From contig NZ_CANLNE010000003.1 of NCBI RefSeq assembly GCF_947492555.1, forward strand, positions 1,087,255 to 1,151,254: a stretch of 64,000 nucleotides of DNA, in the 5' to 3' direction. Positions 17,068-27,133 of the stretch are shown in pieces (the first letter of the stretch is position 1; each line of letters opens with the position of its first letter). The translations under genes were made by a program, and so were the position numbers. The notes under the pieces were generated by a model that made no database searches, had not been told where the DNA came from, and saw only the letters and a program-made list of their open reading frames with translations. Source of the stretch: an uncultured Roseobacter sp. (GTDB taxonomy: Bacteria > Pseudomonadota > Alphaproteobacteria > Rhodobacterales > Rhodobacteraceae).

Positions 17068-18285
17068 TTATTGCCGGACCAGAGGGCGTTTCGCCGCATC
17101 CGCGTCACGCCACGTCAGGATCGATTGCACCATACCACTCACAATCCCCGCGCGCCAAACCGGGTCACGCAGGTTGTCCAGATCGCGCTTGCTGGAGAGA
17201 AAACCGACCTCGACCAGAACCGATGGGATGTCGGCGGATTTCAGCACCGAAAAACCTGCCCTGCGCAGGGGTCGGCGGTTCATCGGCCCACCCGCCTCCG
17301 TCATCCCATCCACAAGCGCCTGCGCCAGCGCATTGGAGCGGGGTTCGGTCTCCTGCCGGGCAAGATCCAGCAGCACACTGGCCACCTGATCATCCGAGCC
17401 GGTCAGATCGGTACCGGCGATGATATCGGCGCGGTTGTGACGAGCGGCCAGATGCGCGGTGGCGGTGTCGCTGGCCTCATCGGAAAGGACATAGACCGTC
17501 GCCCCCTGCGCGCCGCCCTGGCTCAGCGCATCCGCGTGCAGGGACAAAAACACATCCGCCCCGGCGCGATGCGCAATCGCCACGCGCCCCTCCAGCGAGA
17601 CAAAGACATCCTCTTCCCGCGTCAGAACCACATCGACGTCACCTGCGCGCAGCAACGCCTCGCGCAGCTCCTGCGCGATCTGCAGCATCAGCTCTTTTTC
17701 GTTGATATCCTCCCGTTCCGCGCCGGGATCGACCCCGCCATGTCCGGGATCAATCGCCACAACAAAGCGGTCATCGATCAGCGGTGCCACCACGGGTTGG
17801 GCAGCCGGTTCGGGCCAGAGGGCGTTTTTCGGGGCCCCTGCCCGGGCCGCAAATTCACTGTCCGACGCCGGTGTCAGACCGACCCGCAGTACCGCCTGAC
17901 CGGAGCTTTGATCGACAGTCATGCCGATCTCATCGGGCACCATTGGCTCGGTCATGCCCGCGACAAGCCGCGACCATCCGGGTTGAAAGTTGCCGAACCG
18001 TACATCCGTGAGAGCACTGTCCTCCGGCAGCAGATCAGTGGCGCGCACGCCGGACCAATCCACTTCTCGAAAATCGATCACCAGCCGAGGCGGCCCATCC
18101 AGTGTGAACACCCGAAATGGTACCCCCTGGCTGAGGTGCAATGTGATTTCGGACCGGCCAAACCACCCCGTCTCGATCCGGCTCTCGTCCGGGTTGACGC
18201 GCGCGATGGCGCTGAGCTCTTGCGCCGCGCCCGGACCGGCGCAGAGCGTCACGAGGACCGCCCAAAGGGATATTTGCCGGATCAT
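17068..18285 (-). CDS. amiC: N-acetylmuramoyl-L-alanine amidase (AmiC type)
   Basis: Periplasmic zinc amidase that cleaves the stem peptide from glycan during cell separation. 405 residues: signal peptide (residues 1–21, ending AGPGAAQ), AMIN domain (about 30–130, binding peptidoglycan near the septum), and an Amidase_3 catalytic domain from about 170 with zinc ligands in VAIDPGHGG, the following Glu (INEKELML), SLHAD, and a late catalytic Glu in VLVEVGFLSS. Upstream of and same strand as PBP1A, fitting a cell-wall operon. Confidence 0.94.
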   Translation of the reverse strand: MIRQISLWAVLVTLCAGPGAAQELSAIARVNPDESRIETGWFGRSEITLHLSQGVPFRVFTLDGPPRLVIDFREVDWSGVRATDLLPEDSALTDVRFGNFQPGWSRLVAGMTEPMVPDEIGMTVDQSSGQAVLRVGLTPASDSEFAARAGAPKNALWPEPAAQPVVAPLIDDRFVVAIDPGHGGVDPGAEREDINEKELMLQIAQELREALLRAGDVDVVLTREEDVFVSLEGRVAIAHRAGADVFLSLHADALSQGGAQGATVYVLSDEASDTATAHLAARHNRADIIAGTDLTGSDDQVASVLLDLARQETEPRSNALAQALVDGMTEAGGPMNRRPLRRAGFSVLKSADIPSVLVEVGFLSSKRDLDNLRDPVWRAGIVSGMVQSILTWRDADAAKRPLVRQ

Positions 18286-18350
18286 CTACTGCTCTGCCGG
18301 TTGTTGTTTTGCCCACCCTAGCAAAGCTGCGGCACTGGGGGAATCCCCGA

Positions 18351-19493
18351 TCAGCGGCGCTGCATGAAATCCTTGAGCCTGCCCAGCCCCTCGACGATGT
18401 CAGCTGTGCTGCGGGCGTAGGAAAATCGCAACGTCGTATGCCCCCGTTCGGGGTCAAAATCGAGACCCGGCGTGACCGACACCCCCGCTTGCTCCAGAAT
18501 TTCGGCGGCAAAGGCACGGCTGTCCTGCGTCAGGTCAGACACGTCGGCATAGACGTAAAACGCGCCATCCGGCGGAGCGATCCTGGTGAACCCGGCCTCC
18601 GGCAGCCCCGACAGCATCAAATCGCGGTTTGCCCGGTAGACGGCCATGTTCGCCTGCAATTCGTCCTCCGCGTCCATAGCGGCAAGGGCTGCGATCTGGC
18701 TGGCATGCGGGGCACAGATGAACATGTTCTGGGCAATGCGTTCGACGATGCGCACATGATCTTCGGGCACAACCATCCAGCCCACGCGCCAGCCGGTCAT
18801 CGAAAAATACTTGGAAAACGAATTGATCACATAGGCATCATCCGTGATCTGCAGAGAGGTGACGGCTTTGGCCTCATATTCGATACCGTGGTAGATTTCG
18901 TCCGAGATGAACGAGGCCTCCTGCGCTTGCGCCGCCTCGATCAGGGCGCGCATGGCGGGCCTGTCAAGCATTGTCCCTGTGGGGTTGGCCGGTGACGCCA
19001 CCATCAGCCCGGCCAGATTCATGCCTGCGAAATCCTGAGGCACCGGCTGATAGCGGTTTTCCAGCGCCGTGGGCAGATCGACGGGTTGCAAATCCAGCGC
19101 CCGCAGGATCTGCCGGTAGCTGGGATAGCCGGGCGCGCCGATCCCCACCCGATCGCCGGTGTCGAAAAGGGCGGTGAAACTCAGCAGGAATCCGCCAGAG
19201 GAGCCGGGCGTGATCACCACCCGGTTCGGGTCAAGATCGACATTGTACCAGTCGCCGTACATGCGCGCAATGCGCGCGCGCAATTCCGGCAGGCCCAGGG
19301 CCACGGTATAGCCAAGCGGGCCCGCCGCCATTGCCCGGTTCAGCGCCTCAGCCGCTGCAACGGGGGCACCGGTGCCGGGTTGACCAACTTCCATGTGGAT
19401 GACGTGACGGCCCGCGTCCTCCAGACGGCGCGCCGCCTCCATCACATCCATCACAATGAAGGGATCGACCAAGGACCGCCTTGAACTCCGCAT
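18351..19493 (-). CDS. PLP-dependent aminotransferase, class I/II
   Basis: Fold-type I aminotransferase of 380 residues. The PLP lysine is in INSFSKYFSMTGWRVGW, the substrate-contact Asn in ASPANPTGT, and the Asp/Tyr pair in ISDEIYHGIEY. The N-terminus (MEVGQPGTGAP, GYTVALGLPELRARIA) matches the aspartate/alanine aminotransferase group. The exact substrate cannot be assigned. Its start lies 23 bp from the divergent M48 protease start, so the two promoters must overlap or lie within the genes. The amidase gene follows 65 bp downstream on the same strand. Confidence 0.9.
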   Translation of the reverse strand: MRSSRRSLVDPFIVMDVMEAARRLEDAGRHVIHMEVGQPGTGAPVAAAEALNRAMAAGPLGYTVALGLPELRARIARMYGDWYNVDLDPNRVVITPGSSGGFLLSFTALFDTGDRVGIGAPGYPSYRQILRALDLQPVDLPTALENRYQPVPQDFAGMNLAGLMVASPANPTGTMLDRPAMRALIEAAQAQEASFISDEIYHGIEYEAKAVTSLQITDDAYVINSFSKYFSMTGWRVGWMVVPEDHVRIVERIAQNMFICAPHASQIAALAAMDAEDELQANMAVYRANRDLMLSGLPEAGFTRIAPPDGAFYVYADVSDLTQDSRAFAAEILEQAGVSVTPGLDFDPERGHTTLRFSYARSTADIVEGLGRLKDFMQRR

Positions 19494-19516
19494 GAAATCA
19501 CTCCAATCTTTTCCTC

Positions 19517-20851
19517 ATGGTCTTTCACCTTGTCTTCCGACTGACGTCAATCCCGGCGCTGCTGGTCTGGCTTCTGGTGGCGCCGTTGCAGGCCCAGGGC
19601 CTCCTGCGGGATGCCGATCTGGAATACGGGCTCAAGCAGCTGGCTGCCCCGATTTTGGGCGCGGCAGGCCTCAGCCCCTCACGTGTCAAGGTGTTGGTAG
19701 TGAACGACAATTCGCTCAACGCCTTTGTCGTCAGCAATGACGCGATTTTTGTGAACTACGGGCTAATCAACCGGATGCAATCCGCCCCCATGTTGCAGGC
19801 CGTGCTGGCCCATGAGGCCGCCCACATCGTCAATGGTCACATTACCCGGCGCATGACCAACATGGCCAGCGCCCGCACTGCCGCAGGCTTTGGCCTTGCG
19901 CTGGCAGCGGTTGCGGCGGCGGCGGGCGCTGGCGACGCCGCAGGGGGCATCGCCCTGGGCACACAAAGCTCGGCGCGGGCTCGGTTCTTTAAACACACCC
20001 GTGCCGAAGAGGCCTCCGCCGATCAGTCCGGCATCCGGTTCATGAAATCCAGTGGCGTCGATCCGCAGGGCATGGCGGACGTGCTGGATTTGTTTCGTGG
20101 TCAGGAAGTGCTCGCTGAAACCCGTCAGGATCCTTACCTGCGCAGCCACCCCCTGTCGCGGGATCGTTTTCGCGCAGTCGAGGGTTTTGTCGCGGCCTAT
20201 GGGCGGCAGGGAGCTGAAAACCCCGACGCGGCCTATTGGTTCGAGCGGGTAAAAGGCAAGCTCAGCGCCTACACGCGCTCGCCGAAATGGACATTGCGCA
20301 GGCTGAATGACAGCCCCTACACCGACGTCCGCCTGCTGCGCGAGGCCATTGCGGAACACCGGCAATCCCGCACAAAACAGGCTTTGAGCGCCATCGACAA
20401 AGCCATCGCACAGCGCCCGAACGACCCCTTCCTGCACGACCAACGTGGGCAGATCCTTCTGGAGACGCGGAACTTTCAAGCCGCCGTCGCGGCCTACGGG
20501 CGTGCGGCACAGCTTGCGCCCAATGACGCGCTGATCCTGTCCGGCTATGGGGGAGCCTTGCTTGCCACCGGCGACGTCAAGCGCGCACGCCAGTTTCTGG
20601 AGAAGGCCCGCACCATCGATTTTCGCGACGGCTCCATGCTGCGCGACCTGTCCGTGGCTTACGCGAAATCCGGACAGACCGGCATGGCGTCCCTTGTCAC
20701 CGCAGAACGCTATGCCCTGTCCGGCAGAATGGAAGACGCTGGCATCCACGCCAAACGCGCCGTGGGCCTGCTGTCGGCGGGCACCGGCCCTTGGCAACGC
20801 GCCCAGGATGTGTTGAGTGCATCCGAACGCGCCGAAAAACAACGGAGATAA
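19517..20851 (+). CDS. Periplasmic M48-family metalloprotease with C-terminal TPR region (BepA-like)
   Basis: 444 residues. Sec signal peptide (residues 1–27, LLVAPLQAQ). M48 zinc protease domain with HEAAH at residues 99–103 and a downstream zinc Glu in RAEEASADQSG. The C-terminal half (about 270–440) is helical with TPR-type repeats (AAVAAYGRAAQLAPNDALILSGYG). The architecture is that of BepA, which degrades or chaperones misassembled outer-membrane proteins; that role is inferred. No clear ribosome site precedes the ATG. The DsbA-like gene begins five bases after its stop, so both act together in the periplasm. Confidence 0.92.
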   Translation: MVFHLVFRLTSIPALLVWLLVAPLQAQGLLRDADLEYGLKQLAAPILGAAGLSPSRVKVLVVNDNSLNAFVVSNDAIFVNYGLINRMQSAPMLQAVLAHEAAHIVNGHITRRMTNMASARTAAGFGLALAAVAAAAGAGDAAGGIALGTQSSARARFFKHTRAEEASADQSGIRFMKSSGVDPQGMADVLDLFRGQEVLAETRQDPYLRSHPLSRDRFRAVEGFVAAYGRQGAENPDAAYWFERVKGKLSAYTRSPKWTLRRLNDSPYTDVRLLREAIAEHRQSRTKQALSAIDKAIAQRPNDPFLHDQRGQILLETRNFQAAVAAYGRAAQLAPNDALILSGYGGALLATGDVKRARQFLEKARTIDFRDGSMLRDLSVAYAKSGQTGMASLVTAERYALSGRMEDAGIHAKRAVGLLSAGTGPWQRAQDVLSASERAEKQRR

Positions 20852-20855
20852 CCCA

Positions 20856-21602
20856 ATGCTCAACCGCCTGATCCTACCCGCCGTACTGGCCGCCTGGGCG
20901 CTTCCTGCGACAGCGCTCGACCTCAAAACAATGGATGCCGAGGAGCGCGCGCTCTTTCGTGCTGAGGTGCGCGCCTATCTGATGGAAAACCCCGAAGTGA
21001 TCATGGAAGCGGTGCAGGCGCTGGAGAACCGCCAGGCCGAAGCACAGGCGCAGGCGGATTTGACGCTGGTGTCGGACCACGCTGATGCGATTTTCAACGA
21101 CGGTTTTTCCTATGTCGGCGGGAACCCTGAGGGGGATATTACGCTGGTGGAGTTCATGGATTACCGCTGTGGGTTTTGCAAACGCGCCTATGGTGAAGTA
21201 GAAAAACTCTTGGAGTCAGACGGAAACATCCGCTTCATCGTGAAGGAATTTCCGATCCTGGGTGAGCAGTCCCTGCTGGCATCGCGCTTTGTGATCGCCG
21301 CGAAACAGCTTGACGGTGATGAGGCTTACAGGTCCTTGCATGACGCGTTGATGGTGTTCAATGGCGACATCACGTTGCCGGCGCTGCGTCGCCTGTCAGC
21401 AACATATGGACTTGACGCTGACGCCATCGAGGCGCGCATGGATGACGATTCCGTCACGGACGAGATCGCCCAGACCCGCGCGCTCGCGCAGGAATTGCGC
21501 ATCACCGGCACGCCGACGTTCGTCATGCATGACGAGATGCTGCGGGGCTTTCTGCCATATGATCAGATGCGCGCCATCGTGGAAGAGAAACGCGACCTAT
21601 GA
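20856..21602 (+). CDS. DsbA-family thiol:disulfide oxidoreductase
   Basis: Periplasmic thioredoxin-fold protein of 248 residues. Signal peptide 1–20 (ALPATALD), then a helical front segment (about 25–70, many Glu/Ala/Gln) that resembles the oligomerisation stalk of ScsC-type proteins, then the thioredoxin domain with active site Cys105-Gly-Phe-Cys108 and the cis-proline loop GTPTFV near residue 225. Start chosen at 20856 because of CGGAG eight bases upstream; coupled to the protease gene before it. Whether it oxidises or isomerises disulfides cannot be told. Confidence 0.92.
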   Translation: MLNRLILPAVLAAWALPATALDLKTMDAEERALFRAEVRAYLMENPEVIMEAVQALENRQAEAQAQADLTLVSDHADAIFNDGFSYVGGNPEGDITLVEFMDYRCGFCKRAYGEVEKLLESDGNIRFIVKEFPILGEQSLLASRFVIAAKQLDGDEAYRSLHDALMVFNGDITLPALRRLSATYGLDADAIEARMDDDSVTDEIAQTRALAQELRITGTPTFVMHDEMLRGFLPYDQMRAIVEEKRDL

Positions 21603-21638
21603 ACCGCCGCGTCAACGCACGCCTTTAAGGGGCTGAAT

Positions 21639-22769
21639 TCACTCAGCAGCGCTCGGGATTGCCGCCTCCGCGTCGAGCGCGGCAGCCTTTGCCTCTACCT
21701 GCTCCACGATGTGGTCGATCATCTCGTCATTATTGAGCTTGTGGCTTTGCTTGCCCGCCAGATAGACCATGCCGGAGCCCGCGCCGCCGCCGGTAAATCC
21801 GACATCGGTCATCAGGGCCTCTCCCGGCCCATTCACAACGCAACCGATAATGCTCAGGCTCATCGGCGTCTTGATGTGCTCCAGCCGTTTTTCCAGTTTT
21901 TCCACAGTCTTGATGACGTCAAAACCCTGGCGTGCGCAGCTGGGGCAACTGATGATGTTCACGCCGCGATGGCGCAGCCCCAGTGATTTCAGGATTTCAT
22001 ACCCGACCTTGACCTCCTCCACGGGGTCGGCCGAGAGGCTGACGCGGATCGTGTCACCGATCCCCATCCAGAGCAGGTTTCCCAGACCAATTGCAGATTT
22101 GATCGTGCCCGACGTCAGCCCGCCCGCTTCGGTGATCCCCAGGTGGATTGGTGCATCTGTCGCCTCGGCCAGCTGCTGATACGCGGCTGCGGCCATGAAG
22201 ACATCAGAAGCCTTGCAGGAGATTTTGAATTCGTGGAAATCGTTGTCCTGCAGAATCTTGATGTGATCAAGCCCGGATTCCACCATCGCATCCGGACAGG
22301 GTTCGCCGTATTTGTCGAGCAGATGCTTTTCCAGGCTGCCCGCGTTGACGCCAATCCGGATGGAGCAATTGTGGTCACGGGCGGCCTTAATCACCTCCTT
22401 GACGCGTTTTTCGTCGCCTATGTTGCCCGGGTTGATCCGCAGGCAGGCCGCTCCGGCTTCGGCGGCCTCAATGCCGCGTTTGTAGTGAAAATGAATATCG
22501 GCCACGATCGGCACTGAGACTTCCGGCACAATCTCTCGCAGCGCCTTTGAGGATGCCTGATCCGGAACCGAAATACGCACGATGTCCGCGCCAGCATCAG
22601 CGGCGGTCTGCACCTGTGCAATCGTCGCTTTCACATCCGTGGTGAGCGTATTTGTCATGGTTTGGACGGTGATGGGCGCGTCGCCCCCGACCGGCACATT
22701 GCCTACCATGATCTGACGTGATGTACGACGGTAGATGTTGCGCCAGGGGCGCACATGGTTCAACGACAT
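21639..22769 (-). CDS. ispG: 4-hydroxy-3-methylbut-2-enyl diphosphate synthase (MEP pathway)
   Basis: [4Fe-4S] enzyme making HMBPP from MEcPP in isoprenoid synthesis; 376 residues. The TIM-barrel start [20 protein letters not shown] and the cluster-binding cysteines in CPSCAR and GCVVNGPGE identify it. ATG at 22769 preceded by AAAGGAC with seven bases spacing; a TTG 18 bases upstream lies within an 18-bp palindrome and is unlikely. Same strand and 88 bp after rodZ, a neighbour pair seen often in alphaproteobacteria. Confidence 0.97.
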   Translation of the reverse strand: MSLNHVRPWRNIYRRTSRQIMVGNVPVGGDAPITVQTMTNTLTTDVKATIAQVQTAADAGADIVRISVPDQASSKALREIVPEVSVPIVADIHFHYKRGIEAAEAGAACLRINPGNIGDEKRVKEVIKAARDHNCSIRIGVNAGSLEKHLLDKYGEPCPDAMVESGLDHIKILQDNDFHEFKISCKASDVFMAAAAYQQLAEATDAPIHLGITEAGGLTSGTIKSAIGLGNLLWMGIGDTIRVSLSADPVEEVKVGYEILKSLGLRHRGVNIISCPSCARQGFDVIKTVEKLEKRLEHIKTPMSLSIIGCVVNGPGEALMTDVGFTGGGAGSGMVYLAGKQSHKLNNDEMIDHIVEQVEAKAAALDAEAAIPSAAE

Positions 22770-22781
22770 CAGCCTGTCCTT

Positions 22782-22799
22782 TGCCAAGAGCTCTTGGCA
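22782..22799. promoter_or_regulatory. Perfect 18-bp palindrome just upstream of ispG
   Basis: TGCCAAGAGCTCTTGGCA reads identically on both strands (9 + 9, no spacer) and ends immediately before the AAAGGAC ribosome site of ispG. It could be an operator or, as RNA, a structure near the ribosome site. It does not match any regulator box that I can name. Confidence 0.5.
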
Positions 22800-22857
22800 G
22801 TTAAAATAGACAGTCGGGGCGAAGCCCGCAATGGCAGGTTTTCGAAAGCTTTGGGTG

Positions 22858-24102
22858 TTAGTCCGTCGCCGGGACTAAAGGCGTCTGCAACTCAACAACC
22901 GTTGTGGCCAGCGCTTCATCCGCGGCCAGGTCTGCCACCGTGTAGCGCGCTTTCAGTGCGTCCACCTCTAGCGGCAATTTGGAGGTCACTGTCCCCGTCT
23001 CGCCAACCGGGCCGTAGTATTCACCACTGAGCGCAAAATAGATCGCACCACTCTCACCCGTGCGCAGGGTCGGGGGAATTTCCGAAGCCGGCGCATCCCA
23101 CGTATCGCCCGGCTCCATAATTGTCTCGAAGATAACTGTACCATCCGCTGCGCTCACACGTACCCACGATGGGCGCACGGCAACCATTCGGAGCGCAGGA
23201 CCAGGCGCCTGAACAACCTGCGGTACCGGCGTTGGCTCGATCAAAGCGGCGGATACAACGGCATCAATGGCGCCTGCAAAGCTCTGAGTCTCAGGCACCA
23301 CATCATTTTCAACGCTGGCGAAATTACCAATGGAGCGTGGATCAATGGTTGAAATGGGTGCATCCCGCGCCACGAGCACCGGTACATCCAATGCCTGCGG
23401 GCGATAAAGTCGATCTAGGGCTTCAGCATCAGCACGCGGTTTATCCGTACTCCCGGGCGTTGGTATCGCACCCGTCGTGTCCGGCGCAGCTGCCAGAACG
23501 CCGTCCAAGGGATCGAGATCGGAAAGGACAATCGGCGTCTGCTCAACCGGCGCCACCTGAACGCGCTGCACCTCTTGGAGTACAGAGTAGCCGCCGAAGC
23601 CGATCGCGCCGATCAGCGCAAGCAGCACCAGAGACGAGCCAACTGCGCTTGGCTCAATACCAGAAAAGAAGCCATCCCGTGTGGGGACAAAAGGTGTCCC
23701 CGGACGGCTAAAGATATCGCCGTCCATCGGTCGGTTGATCGCATCATCACGGTTGGACTTCTTGATCACGGATGCCTTTGAGGACATACCGTGCGCGACG
23801 GAAAAGCCACTTTCCTCACAGAAGGTCTCAAACGCCTCGTCCGGGTTCATCCCCAGATAACGGGCATAGGAGCGCACATAACCCGCGATAAAGCCCGGCG
23901 TATCAAAGGCATCAGGGTCGCAGTTTTCAATTGCTGCAATGTAAGCTGCTTTGATCCGCAACTCACGCTGTACATCAAGAAGGGATTTGCCCATCGTGGC
24001 ACGTTCGCCACGCATTACATCGCCGAGTCGCAGATCGAAATCATCGAACGCCTTGCGTTCGACTTTCTCCTCAACACTCTCTGAGTGCTTGCGCCCAGTC
24101 AT
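22858..24102 (-). CDS. rodZ: RodZ-like cytoskeletal / helix-turn-helix membrane protein
   Basis: Links the MreB cytoskeleton to the envelope in rod-shaped bacteria. 414 residues: N-terminal HTH_25 domain (about 22–100: [45 protein letters not shown]), one transmembrane helix (about 165–190, [16 protein letters not shown]), a long proline/alanine-rich linker, and a C-terminal DUF4115 domain (about 300–385: [22 protein letters not shown]). Domain order is that of RodZ. Lies between hemA and ispG on the same strand. Confidence 0.9.
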   Translation of the reverse strand: MTGRKHSESVEEKVERKAFDDFDLRLGDVMRGERATMGKSLLDVQRELRIKAAYIAAIENCDPDAFDTPGFIAGYVRSYARYLGMNPDEAFETFCEESGFSVAHGMSSKASVIKKSNRDDAINRPMDGDIFSRPGTPFVPTRDGFFSGIEPSAVGSSLVLLALIGAIGFGGYSVLQEVQRVQVAPVEQTPIVLSDLDPLDGVLAAAPDTTGAIPTPGSTDKPRADAEALDRLYRPQALDVPVLVARDAPISTIDPRSIGNFASVENDVVPETQSFAGAIDAVVSAALIEPTPVPQVVQAPGPALRMVAVRPSWVRVSAADGTVIFETIMEPGDTWDAPASEIPPTLRTGESGAIYFALSGEYYGPVGETGTVTSKLPLEVDALKARYTVADLAADEALATTVVELQTPLVPATD

Positions 24103-24194
24103 ACTACGTCCTGCCCCGTCTTCCCGTGCCTGCCTAACGCCTCCGTCAGACTTAGAATCGTCCCCACGATTCGTACCTGACCTCTTGTTTATGT

Positions 24195-24243
24195 TAGGTT
24201 AACACAAGACAACTCCAATTTCATCCAGGGTAGTGTTAACCTA
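24195..24243. repeat. 11-bp inverted repeat between hemA and rodZ
   Basis: TAGGTTAACAC (24195–24205) and GTGTTAACCTA (24233–24243) are perfect inverted copies with 27 bases between them; the second arm overlaps the hemA stop codon. Each arm contains GTTAAC. No T-run follows on the minus strand, so terminator function is doubtful. A paired operator upstream of rodZ (start 24102) is possible. Confidence 0.45.
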
Positions 24244-25459
24244 CATCTTCGGCACGATTTAGCGCACAATGTGACCAAAGTCCGTCCATTGCGTGAACCA
24301 GAGCGTCCATCTCATCCGGCCCGTGTACAGGCGATGGCGTGAAGCGAAGACGTTCCGTGCCTCGGGGCACGGTCGGGAAATTGATGGGTTGGACGTAGAT
24401 GCCGTGGTCGTCCAGCAGCATGTCGCTGAGCAGTTTCGTATGCACGGGATTGCCCACGATTACAGGGACGATATGGCTGCCGTAGTCGATGATTGGCAAA
24501 CCCAATCCCTTCAGACGCAGCTTGAGAATACGGGCCTGGGTCTGGTGTTGTTCGCGCAACTCCGGCGCGCGTTTCAGGAAGGCAACGGAAGCCGCAGCAC
24601 CCGCAGCAATGGCCGGTGGCAGCGAGGTCGTAAAGATGAACCCCGGCGCGTAAGATCTTATTGCATCACACATTTTCTCTGATGCGGCAATGTATCCGCC
24701 CATCACGCCAAATGCTTTGGCCAACGTACCGTTGATGATATCGAGACGGTGCATCAGACGGTCCCGCTCTGCCACGCCGGCACCGCGTGCACCGTACATG
24801 CCAACCGCGTGCACCTCATCGATGTAGGTCAGCGCGCCGAATTCATCAGCAAGATCGCAGATTTCCTTGATCGGGCCGAAATCGCCATCCATTGAATAAA
24901 TCGATTCAAAAGCGATGATCTTAGGCGCTGCCGGGTCGTCCGCTTCGAGCAATTCGCGTAAATGTGCGACATCATTGTGGCGGAAGATACGTTTCGCGCC
25001 GCCATTCCGGCGCACACCTTCGATCATGGAGGCGTGGTTCAAGGCGTCCGAATAAATGATCAGGCCGGGAAAAAGTTTCGGCAATGTCGAGAGCGTCGCA
25101 TCATTCGCGATGTAGGCAGAAGTAAAGAGCAGGGCCGCTTCCTTGCCGTGTAGGTCGGCCAGTTCCGCCTCCAACCGCTTGTGATAGACCGTGGTGCCGG
25201 AAATATTGCGTGTGCCGCCGGAGCCCGCGCCCGTGGCATCAATGGCCTCGTGCATCGCCTCCAGCACAACAGGATGCTGCCCCATGCCGAGGTAATCGTT
25301 CCCACACCAGACAGTCACAGGCTGCGTGGTACCATCCGGGCGGGTGCGTGTGGCATGCGGGAAATGGCCGTTGTGGCGTTCGATATCGATGAAGGTCCTG
25401 TAGCGTCCCTCTTCGTGCAGACGCGCAATGGCCTGATCCAGCTTGTCGTTGTAGCTCAC
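24236..25459 (-). CDS. hemA: 5-aminolevulinate synthase
   Basis: PLP enzyme condensing glycine and succinyl-CoA to 5-aminolevulinate, the first step of haem (and, in phototrophs, bacteriochlorophyll) synthesis by the C4 route typical of alphaproteobacteria. 407 residues. GTG start at 25459 with AAGGAG eight bases upstream, giving a mature start (V/M)[23 protein letters not shown] lysine in [15 protein letters not shown]; glycine-rich ASMIEGVRR and [12 protein letters not shown] match ALAS. An FNR-type box lies about 120 bp upstream. Confidence 0.97.
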   Translation of the reverse strand: MSYNDKLDQAIARLHEEGRYRTFIDIERHNGHFPHATRTRPDGTTQPVTVWCGNDYLGMGQHPVVLEAMHEAIDATGAGSGGTRNISGTTVYHKRLEAELADLHGKEAALLFTSAYIANDATLSTLPKLFPGLIIYSDALNHASMIEGVRRNGGAKRIFRHNDVAHLRELLEADDPAAPKIIAFESIYSMDGDFGPIKEICDLADEFGALTYIDEVHAVGMYGARGAGVAERDRLMHRLDIINGTLAKAFGVMGGYIAASEKMCDAIRSYAPGFIFTTSLPPAIAAGAAASVAFLKRAPELREQHQTQARILKLRLKGLGLPIIDYGSHIVPVIVGNPVHTKLLSDMLLDDHGIYVQPINFPTVPRGTERLRFTPSPVHGPDEMDALVHAMDGLWSHCALNRAEDVG

Positions 25460-25577
25460 CCGGTGTCTCCTTCGTACGATCCCGGGCCGTCCGTGCCTTT
25501 GGAATCTTTCTAACTCAAGCAATATAGTTCCCTTGCTTAAGGTTCAATCATCTTAAGGTGCACACCATGTCGCAGCC

Positions 25578-25591
25578 TTGACATGCATCAA
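25578..25591. promoter_or_regulatory. FNR/FnrL-type binding site between hemA and the M20 peptidase
   Basis: TTGACATGCATCAA (TTGAC-N4-ATCAA) differs at one position from the FNR consensus TTGAT-N4-ATCAA. It lies 119 bp upstream of the hemA start and 110 bp upstream of the divergent M20 peptidase start. FnrL control of hemA is established in Rhodobacter; control here is inferred from the site and context. Confidence 0.65.
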
Positions 25592-25701
25592 GTGAAGACT
25601 CCGTCACATCTGCGCGCGGCTGGCCGCGGATTTCGCATTGGGACCGCTGGACACCGCTCTGCACGCTGATACGGTTTGCCGCGAAGCAAAGGAGCCTTCT
25701 G

Positions 25702-27075
25702 ATGTCACTCGACACCGTCCTATCCCGTATCGATTCCGATCTGCCCGCCGCGATGGAGCGCCTCAAGGAGCTGTTGCGGATCCCCTCCATCTCCACTGAT
25801 CCCGCCTACAATGCCGAGTGTGACAGGGCCGCGGACTGGCTGGTCGCTGATCTCGGCAGTCTTGGGATCAAGACGGAGAAACGTGACACGCCAGGGCATC
25901 CGATGGTCGTTGGGCATCTGGACGGCCCTGGCCCGCATCTGCTGTTCTATGGGCATTATGATGTGCAACCGGTTGATCCCCTTGAGCTTTGGGACAACGA
26001 TCCATTCGATCCTCAGATCGAAGACACGCCCAAGGGCCGCGTCCTTCGCGGGCGCGGGACGTCCGATGACAAGGGCCAGTTGATGACCTTCATCGAAGCC
26101 TGTCGCGCGTGGAAGGCAGAACATGGCAGCCTGCCCTGCAAACTGACCTTCTTTCTGGAGGGCGAAGAGGAAAGCGGCTCCCCCTCCCTCGTGCCCTTCA
26201 TGCAGGAGAACGCGGAGGAGTTGAAATCCGACATCGCGCTGATCTGTGACACCGGCCTTTTCGAGAGCAAGACCCCCGCCATCGTGACGATGCTGCGCGG
26301 TCTGCTGGGGGAGGAGATCACCATCACCGGGCCGGACATCGACCTGCATTCGGGCATGTATGGGGGCGTGGCCATCAACCCGGTGCGGGTGCTGTCCCGG
26401 ATCATAGCCGCCCTGCACGACGATGAAGGGCGGATCACTGTGCCGGGGTTTTATGATGGTGTGCCGGAGCTGCCTGACGAGATCGAGGCGCAGTGGCAGG
26501 GGCTGGCCTTTGATCACGCAGCGTTTCTGGGAGATGTCGGCCTGTCCAAACCTGCGGGTGAACAGGATCGCACCCCGCTGGAAATGATCTGGTCGCGGCC
26601 CACCTGCGAAGTGAACGGCATCTGGGGCGGCTACACCGGCGATGGGTTCAAGACCGTCCTGCCCTCGAAAGCCCATGCCAAGATCAGCTTCCGGCTGGTC
26701 GGGGATCAGGACCCGCTGGTAATCCGCGAGAGTTTCCGCGCCATGGTGCGCGACATGCTGCCCGAAGATTGCGAGGTCAGTTTCAACGACCACGGGGCCG
26801 GCAGGGCCTCGATGACAGAGACAGATGATCCCAGTTTTGAAGCGGCGCGCAAGGCGCTCACCGAGGAATGGCAGGTGCCTGCGGCCTATGTCGGTTGCGG
26901 CGGATCAATCCCGATTGCCGGACATTTTCAGAACATCCTTGGTACCACACCGATGTTGATCGGGTTCGGCAAGGACGATGATGCGCTGCATTCGCCCAAT
27001 GAGAAGTACGACGTGGAGAGCTTTCACAAGGGCATCCGCAGCTGGGCGCGCATCCTGGCCGCGCTAACGCAATGA
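25702..27075 (+). CDS. M20-family metallopeptidase (dipeptidase / deacylase)
   Basis: Cytoplasmic di-zinc hydrolase of 457 residues. First zinc ligands in FYGHYDVQPVDP; bridging Asp with neighbouring catalytic residues in RGTSDDKGQL; catalytic Glu pair in LEGEEESGSPSL; a dimerisation domain inserted about 190–360; final His near SPNEKYDVE. Subfamily M20 dipeptidases cleave small peptides, but acyl-amino-acid substrates cannot be excluded. AAAGGAG precedes the ATG. It is divergent from hemA, sharing its upstream region. Confidence 0.9.
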   Translation: MSLDTVLSRIDSDLPAAMERLKELLRIPSISTDPAYNAECDRAADWLVADLGSLGIKTEKRDTPGHPMVVGHLDGPGPHLLFYGHYDVQPVDPLELWDNDPFDPQIEDTPKGRVLRGRGTSDDKGQLMTFIEACRAWKAEHGSLPCKLTFFLEGEEESGSPSLVPFMQENAEELKSDIALICDTGLFESKTPAIVTMLRGLLGEEITITGPDIDLHSGMYGGVAINPVRVLSRIIAALHDDEGRITVPGFYDGVPELPDEIEAQWQGLAFDHAAFLGDVGLSKPAGEQDRTPLEMIWSRPTCEVNGIWGGYTGDGFKTVLPSKAHAKISFRLVGDQDPLVIRESFRAMVRDMLPEDCEVSFNDHGAGRASMTETDDPSFEAARKALTEEWQVPAAYVGCGGSIPIAGHFQNILGTTPMLIGFGKDDDALHSPNEKYDVESFHKGIRSWARILAALTQ

Positions 27076-27133
27076 CCCGGTCCGCAAGGTGGCCTGAAGC
27101 CCACCCTACCGCATACTGGAGAGGGGCGGCGCG

